Shown: piece by piece, positions 5,190-8,448 of the stretch
Numbering within the stretch: the first letter of the stretch is position 1
Layout: each line of letters starts with the position of its first letter
Origin: an uncultured Collinsella sp.
GTDB taxonomy: Bacteria; Actinomycetota; Coriobacteriia; Coriobacteriales; Coriobacteriaceae
DNA length: 8,448 bases
Assembly (NCBI GenBank): GCA_900551635.1
Contig: URWQ01000047.1
Coordinates: 1 to 8,448, forward strand
Direction of reading: 5' to 3'
Translations under genes and position numbers: made by a program
The notes under the pieces: generated by a model
What the model saw: only the letters and a program-made list of their open reading frames with translations
Database searches by the model: none
What the model was told of the DNA's origin: nothing

Positions 5190-6422
5190 ATGCGCCAGTT
5201 CGATTACACCACAGTCCCAGCGGAACTCGAAGCAACTCCAATCACCAACCTCCTCCTCTCGATACGCGAGCATAAAGGCCGACAGCTTGCTCTGAGTCAA
5301 GTCAAACCCGAACTTCTATCGTCCCTTATGGAGGAAGCTAAGATCCAAAGCACCCAATCCTCCAACGGACTTGAAGGAATTGTTACCACCCAAAAAAGAC
5401 TCAAAGCGATCATGGCGTATTCCGCCAAGCCAAGCTCCCGCGCAGAGGAAGAAATCGCTGGATACCGAGATGTACTGTCGCTTATTCACGAGCAACACGA
5501 TTCCATTCCCGTAACGCCATCGGTCATTCTGCAGTTGCATCGTGACCTCATGGTACACACAGCAATCTCGTATGGGGGCCATTGGAAAGATAGCGATAAC
5601 GAAATCATCTCCATCGACGATCAAGGCAATCGATTTGTGCGCTTTAGGCCGCCCTCGGCCCTAGCAACCCCCGGACTTATCGAAGAAGCCTGTCGGTCCC
5701 TCAACGACGCCTTATCTCGTCAAGTTTGCGACCCCCTCCTTATATCATTCCGCTTCATCTTCGATTTTGTCAGCATTCATCCCTTCAACGATGGCAATGG
5801 CAGGATGAGCCGGCTCCTTACAACGCTGCTACTCGAAAAGACTGGATACGACGTTGCGCGTTACATCAGCATCGAACGACTTATTGAAGACAACAAGGCG
5901 CTCTACTACAACGCCCTCGCTGCAAACTCCGCTGGATGGAATGAAAATCAAAACACCGAAGCACCCTTTATCCGTTTCATGCTCGGAACAACCCTGGCCG
6001 CCTACCGACAGCTCGAGCAGCGTACCTTAATTGAATCAAGCACTCGTCCCATGTCGAAGCAAGCGCGCATCGCCGTTCTATTTCAACAGAGACCCGGTGT
6101 CATTAAGAAATCCGACATCCGATCCAACTGCCCCGATATCAGCGAGGTTACCGTTAAACGAACCCTCGGTCAGCTTGTTAGTTGCAGCGCAATCGAAAAA
6201 ACAGGAGCGGGTCGTTCGACGGGCTACATACTCAAAGACGTCCATGCTCTAGAACTATTCTTGCAATCCACATTACCCGATAGCGAGGCCGCAATAACAA
6301 AAGAGACTCCAAAGGATAAGCTCCTTGAACGTGTAAACCACGCCGAGGATGAAAGCAGAGAGGGGCTCTATGAAGACTACGATTCATTCTCAAGGGACAT
6401 AAAGACGAAATACGGAGTCTAG
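5190..6422 (+). CDS. Fic-domain protein (probable AMPylase) with C-terminal winged helix
   Basis: Fic proteins transfer AMP, or sometimes another nucleotide moiety, onto target proteins. This 410-residue protein has an N-terminal Fic_N-like region (about 10-75) and the complete catalytic motif HPFNDGNGR at 197-205, with His197 as the catalytic residue. A C-terminal region at about 288-350 looks like a winged helix-turn-helix. Residues 58-63 (SNGLEG) fit the inhibitory motif [S/T]xxxE[G/N], with Glu62. Its N-terminal position makes this a class II, self-inhibited Fic, which fits the absence of a separate antitoxin gene. AAGGAG (5180-5185) is 4 bases before the ATG. GC is lower than in the neighbours (29 of 60 bases at 5281-5340), which suggests horizontal acquisition. 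It has its own promoter and appears monocistronic. The target protein is unknown; roles in toxicity, phage defence or self-regulation are all possible. Confidence 0.92.
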   Translation: MRQFDYTTVPAELEATPITNLLLSIREHKGRQLALSQVKPELLSSLMEEAKIQSTQSSNGLEGIVTTQKRLKAIMAYSAKPSSRAEEEIAGYRDVLSLIHEQHDSIPVTPSVILQLHRDLMVHTAISYGGHWKDSDNEIISIDDQGNRFVRFRPPSALATPGLIEEACRSLNDALSRQVCDPLLISFRFIFDFVSIHPFNDGNGRMSRLLTTLLLEKTGYDVARYISIERLIEDNKALYYNALAANSAGWNENQNTEAPFIRFMLGTTLAAYRQLEQRTLIESSTRPMSKQARIAVLFQQRPGVIKKSDIRSNCPDISEVTVKRTLGQLVSCSAIEKTGAGRSTGYILKDVHALELFLQSTLPDSEAAITKETPKDKLLERVNHAEDESREGLYEDYDSFSRDIKTKYGV

Positions 6423-6485
6423 TCATATCCCAGAATAGCCTCATCCTTGTTGCCCAAAGTTATTTACGCGTCATTGTAAAGCGGT

Positions 6486-6506
6486 ACCCCCGCGCCGGCA
6501 GGGGGC
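6486..6506. terminator. Weak hairpin between convergent fic and deoR-type genes
   Basis: CCCCC (6487-6491) and GGGGG (6501-6505) can form a short GC stem around a 9-nt loop. It lies in the 107-bp gap between the convergent gene ends. Neither strand has a clear T-run afterwards, so terminator function is doubtful. No better terminator is visible in this gap. Confidence 0.25.
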
Positions 6507-6529
6507 AGAAGTATCGTCTGTAGCATTAG

Positions 6530-7294
6530 CTAGCAGATGACCTGCGTATGCTCCTCGATGGCGGCGCGATCCTCGGCGGCGATACTCGGCTCGCACACCA
6601 CGGCGTCCAGGCTGTCCAGGCGGCAGAAGGTGTAGAAGTCGCGCTTGCCGATCTTGCTGGAGTCGGCGATGAGGTAGCGCGTATCGGCCTTGCTAAAGGC
6701 GAGCTGCTGGATACGGCCCTCTTCCATGTTGGACGTGGACACGTCGCCGTCCAGAATGCCGTTGGCACCGATAAACGCCGTGTCAATCCCTAGTGCGCGC
6801 AGGGTATCCTCGGCCGTTGGTCCCACAAAAGCGGCAGTGCGGCGACGGTACATACCGCCCACGAGACACAGGTCGCAGTCCTCGCGCGCCTCGAGCAGGT
6901 TAAACACCGAAAGCGAATTGGTCACGATGCGCAGGCGAAACGCCGGCAGCATCGAGGCCATCTGCTCAACCGTGGTGCCTGTACCCAAAAAGATGGTCGA
7001 GCTCTCCTCGATAAGCTCCACGGCGCGGCGCGCAATCTGCAGCTTTTCTTCGGCATGCTTGGTACGCTTTTCGCTGTGCGAGTACTCGTGGCGCAACATA
7101 GCGTGGGGACGGCCCTGTGCACTGCGGGCGCCGCCGTGCACGCGTTCGATCTCGCCCAGGCTCGCAAGTTCCTCAAGGTCGCGGCGGATCGTCATATCCG
7201 AGACACCTAACGCATCAGAAATCTCTTTAACCGAGACCGTGCCCTGCTCTTCGAGCAGCTGACGAACCTTATCCTGTCGCTCTGCCTTAATCAC
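6530..7294 (-). CDS. DeoR-family transcriptional regulator of sugar metabolism
   Basis: This 254-residue protein has the usual DeoR-family length. The N-terminal helix-turn-helix spans about residues 18-55 (VKEISDALGVSDMTIRRDLE, then ERVHGG). The C-terminal sensor domain resembles a sugar-phosphate isomerase fold. It shows GTGTT at 104-108, TNS at 125-127, VGGMYR at 145-150, GANG at 176-179 and ADSSK at 210-214. These loops bind a sugar phosphate in the family. The start is GTG at 7294, supported by GAGGA 6 bases upstream on the minus strand and by the family-like beginning MIKAERQDKVRQLL. It is divergent from galM across 206 bp and convergent with fic. It therefore most likely controls galM or a wider galactose regulon. 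A tagatose-6-phosphate-responsive LacR role is possible but unproven. No symbol is assigned. Confidence 0.93.
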   Translation of the reverse strand: MIKAERQDKVRQLLEEQGTVSVKEISDALGVSDMTIRRDLEELASLGEIERVHGGARSAQGRPHAMLRHEYSHSEKRTKHAEEKLQIARRAVELIEESSTIFLGTGTTVEQMASMLPAFRLRIVTNSLSVFNLLEAREDCDLCLVGGMYRRRTAAFVGPTAEDTLRALGIDTAFIGANGILDGDVSTSNMEEGRIQQLAFSKADTRYLIADSSKIGKRDFYTFCRLDSLDAVVCEPSIAAEDRAAIEEHTQVIC

Positions 7295-7346
7295 GATGAA
7301 TCCTCGCCGTTCTTTGCGCGCATATCATTCAAACAGTAACGAACAA

Positions 7347-7373
7347 ATTGTATCAGACTCGTACGCGTCACAA
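7347..7373 (-). promoter_or_regulatory. Promoter of the DeoR-family gene
   Basis: On the minus strand, TGATACAAT (7355-7347) is an extended -10, with hexamer TACAAT one base from consensus. TTGTGA (7373-7368) is a possible -35 with a short 15-bp spacer; TTTGTG one base further would give 16. The start of transcription would be near 7340, giving a leader of about 45 bases before the GTG start. Confidence 0.55.
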
Positions 7374-7404
7374 ATGAACGCCCGCACAGCTCCAATCATC
7401 ACTT

Positions 7405-7437
7405 TTTTGAGAAAAATACCCCCTGCTTTAGTGGGGT
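7405..7437 (-). terminator. Terminator-like hairpin reading leftward in the deoR-galM gap
   Basis: Read on the minus strand, ACCCC (7437-7433) pairs with GGGGT (7422-7418), and ATTTTTCTC follows directly (7418-7410). This resembles a short rho-independent terminator. It lies upstream of the predicted deoR-type promoter, so it would block antisense transcription arriving from galM rather than end a known gene. On the plus strand the same hairpin lacks a T-run and would lie in or near the galM leader. Confidence 0.35.
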
Positions 7438-7500
7438 GTAGTGATAATCTCGCCTGTTCGCGCTACAGTTTGTCGGAAATACGTCGATGTTAGGAACCAA

Positions 7501-8448
7501 ATGATCACTTCCGAGCTTTTCGGCACCGCGCCGTGCGGTACCCCCGTTCATCGTTACACCCTCAACGGGCCCGAGATCTGCGTTCGCATTATGGACTATG
7601 GTGCCACCGTGTTGGGCATCGACGTGCCCGACATCCCCGGCAACGTGCGCGATGTGGTGCTGGGCTTCGATAAGCTCGAGGATTACTTTGACAACCCCGC
7701 CTGCTTTGGCGCGACCATCGGCCCCGTGGCCAACCGTACTGCGGGTGCCACGATCACCATTGACGGTACGGACTGGCATATGCCGGCCAACGAAGGCGTC
7801 AACAACCTGCACAGTGATCTTGAGCATGGCCTGCACAAGCGCGTGTGGGATGTTGAGCTCGACGAGGTCCACAATGCCGTGCGCATGACCACCTCGCTTG
7901 AGGATGGCGAGTTGGGCCTGCCCGGCAACCGCACCTTTACGGCCGTGTTTACCGTGACGCGCGCCGGCGTCTTCCGCATCGAGTATGGCTGCGAGAGCGA
8001 CCGCGCCACCTACGCGTCCATGACCAACCACACGTACTTTAACCTTGCCGGCCATAACGCCGGAATGGACTGTGAGCACTTCTTTGTTGCTAACGCTGCC
8101 CACTACCTGCCCATCAACGAGCAGAACATCCCCACCGGCGAGATCGCTCCGGTCGAAGGCACGCCGTTTGACTTTCGCGAGCTGCGCCCCGTCGCGCCCG
8201 GCATGGAAGCCGACGACCCGCAGATTAAGCAGGCCCGTGGCTATGACCACTGCCTGTGCATCGATGGCTATCAGTACGGCCGTAATCTGCGCCGCGCGAT
8301 GCACGTCGAGGAGATGTGGACCGGTCGTGAGCTGGACTACTACACCACCGCCCCGGGTGTGCAGCTCTACACCGGCAACTGGCTGGGCGACGAGCACGCC
8401 AAGGACGATGCTAACTATGGCTGGGGCGCCGGCTTTGCCCTTGAGGCC
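7501..8448 (+). CDS. galM: Aldose 1-epimerase (galactose mutarotase), 3' end outside the window
   Basis: Aldose 1-epimerases interconvert alpha and beta anomers of galactose or glucose in the cytoplasm, linking beta-galactoside breakdown to the alpha-specific galactokinase of the Leloir pathway. The frame is open for 316 codons and runs off the window edge. Expected active-site residues are visible: His104 in NNLHS, His177 in TNHTYFNLAGH, Asp249 in GYDHC, and Glu315 in ALEA as the second-last codon of the window. These agree with the His, His, Asp and Glu of known mutarotases. AGGA (7492-7495) lies 5 bases before the ATG. Only roughly 20-35 residues should be missing, judged from typical lengths near 340. 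It is divergent from the DeoR-family gene, which probably regulates it. High GC and codon use match lacE and lacG. Confidence 0.93.
   Translation, partial: MITSELFGTAPCGTPVHRYTLNGPEICVRIMDYGATVLGIDVPDIPGNVRDVVLGFDKLEDYFDNPACFGATIGPVANRTAGATITIDGTDWHMPANEGVNNLHSDLEHGLHKRVWDVELDEVHNAVRMTTSLEDGELGLPGNRTFTAVFTVTRAGVFRIEYGCESDRATYASMTNHTYFNLAGHNAGMDCEHFFVANAAHYLPINEQNIPTGEIAPVEGTPFDFRELRPVAPGMEADDPQIKQARGYDHCLCIDGYQYGRNLRRAMHVEEMWTGRELDYYTTAPGVQLYTGNWLGDEHAKDDANYGWGAGFALEA

Noticed and set aside
7399..8397. Long open frame on the minus strand opposite galM
   Set aside because: galM on the plus strand has all the active-site residues. The antisense translation is a shadow of it.

Overview
The window looks like chromosomal DNA of a gut actinobacterium of the Coriobacteriia, most likely Collinsella or a relative. 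This is an inference. It rests on the high GC of most genes (36 of 60 bases in a spot count at 2041-2100), the Gram-positive type lactose phosphotransferase genes, the AAGGAG-like ribosome sites, and the intergenic 65-bp hairpin repeats. No rRNA or other taxonomic marker is present.

Layout. Positions 1-166 hold two copies of a 65-bp palindromic repeat. A LacI-family regulator runs leftward (1181 to 180). It is divergent from a rightward lactose operon: lacE (membrane EIICB, to 3244), then lacG (6-phospho-beta-galactosidase, 3321-4742), which ends in a strong terminator at 4765-4814. The 284-bp divergent region contains a perfect 22-bp palindrome with a central CG, typical of a LacI-family operator. 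Three more copies of the 65-bp repeat follow at 4832-5056. Next comes a stand-alone Fic protein gene (5190-6422) with lower GC, whose promoter sits inside a 75-bp near-perfect inverted repeat. The right end has a divergent pair: a leftward DeoR-family repressor (7294 to 6530) and a rightward aldose 1-epimerase gene (galM), cut by the window edge at 8448.

How the parts work together. LacE would import and phosphorylate lactose to lactose-6-phosphate, and LacG would split it to galactose-6-phosphate and glucose. The upstream LacI-type regulator probably controls this operon. No EIIA (LacF) and no tagatose-6-phosphate pathway genes are present, so these must come from elsewhere. GalM interconverts sugar anomers, and the DeoR-type regulator beside it probably controls it. 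The fic gene looks like a separate acquisition between the two sugar blocks.

The most notable observations are: (1) an in-frame TAG at codon 17 of the family-standard lacE reading frame, directly after a well-formed ribosome site and start; (2) the four-box operator-like inverted repeat enclosing the fic promoter; (3) the tandem 65-bp hairpin repeats, with paired changes in their stems and one copy that looks chimeric.
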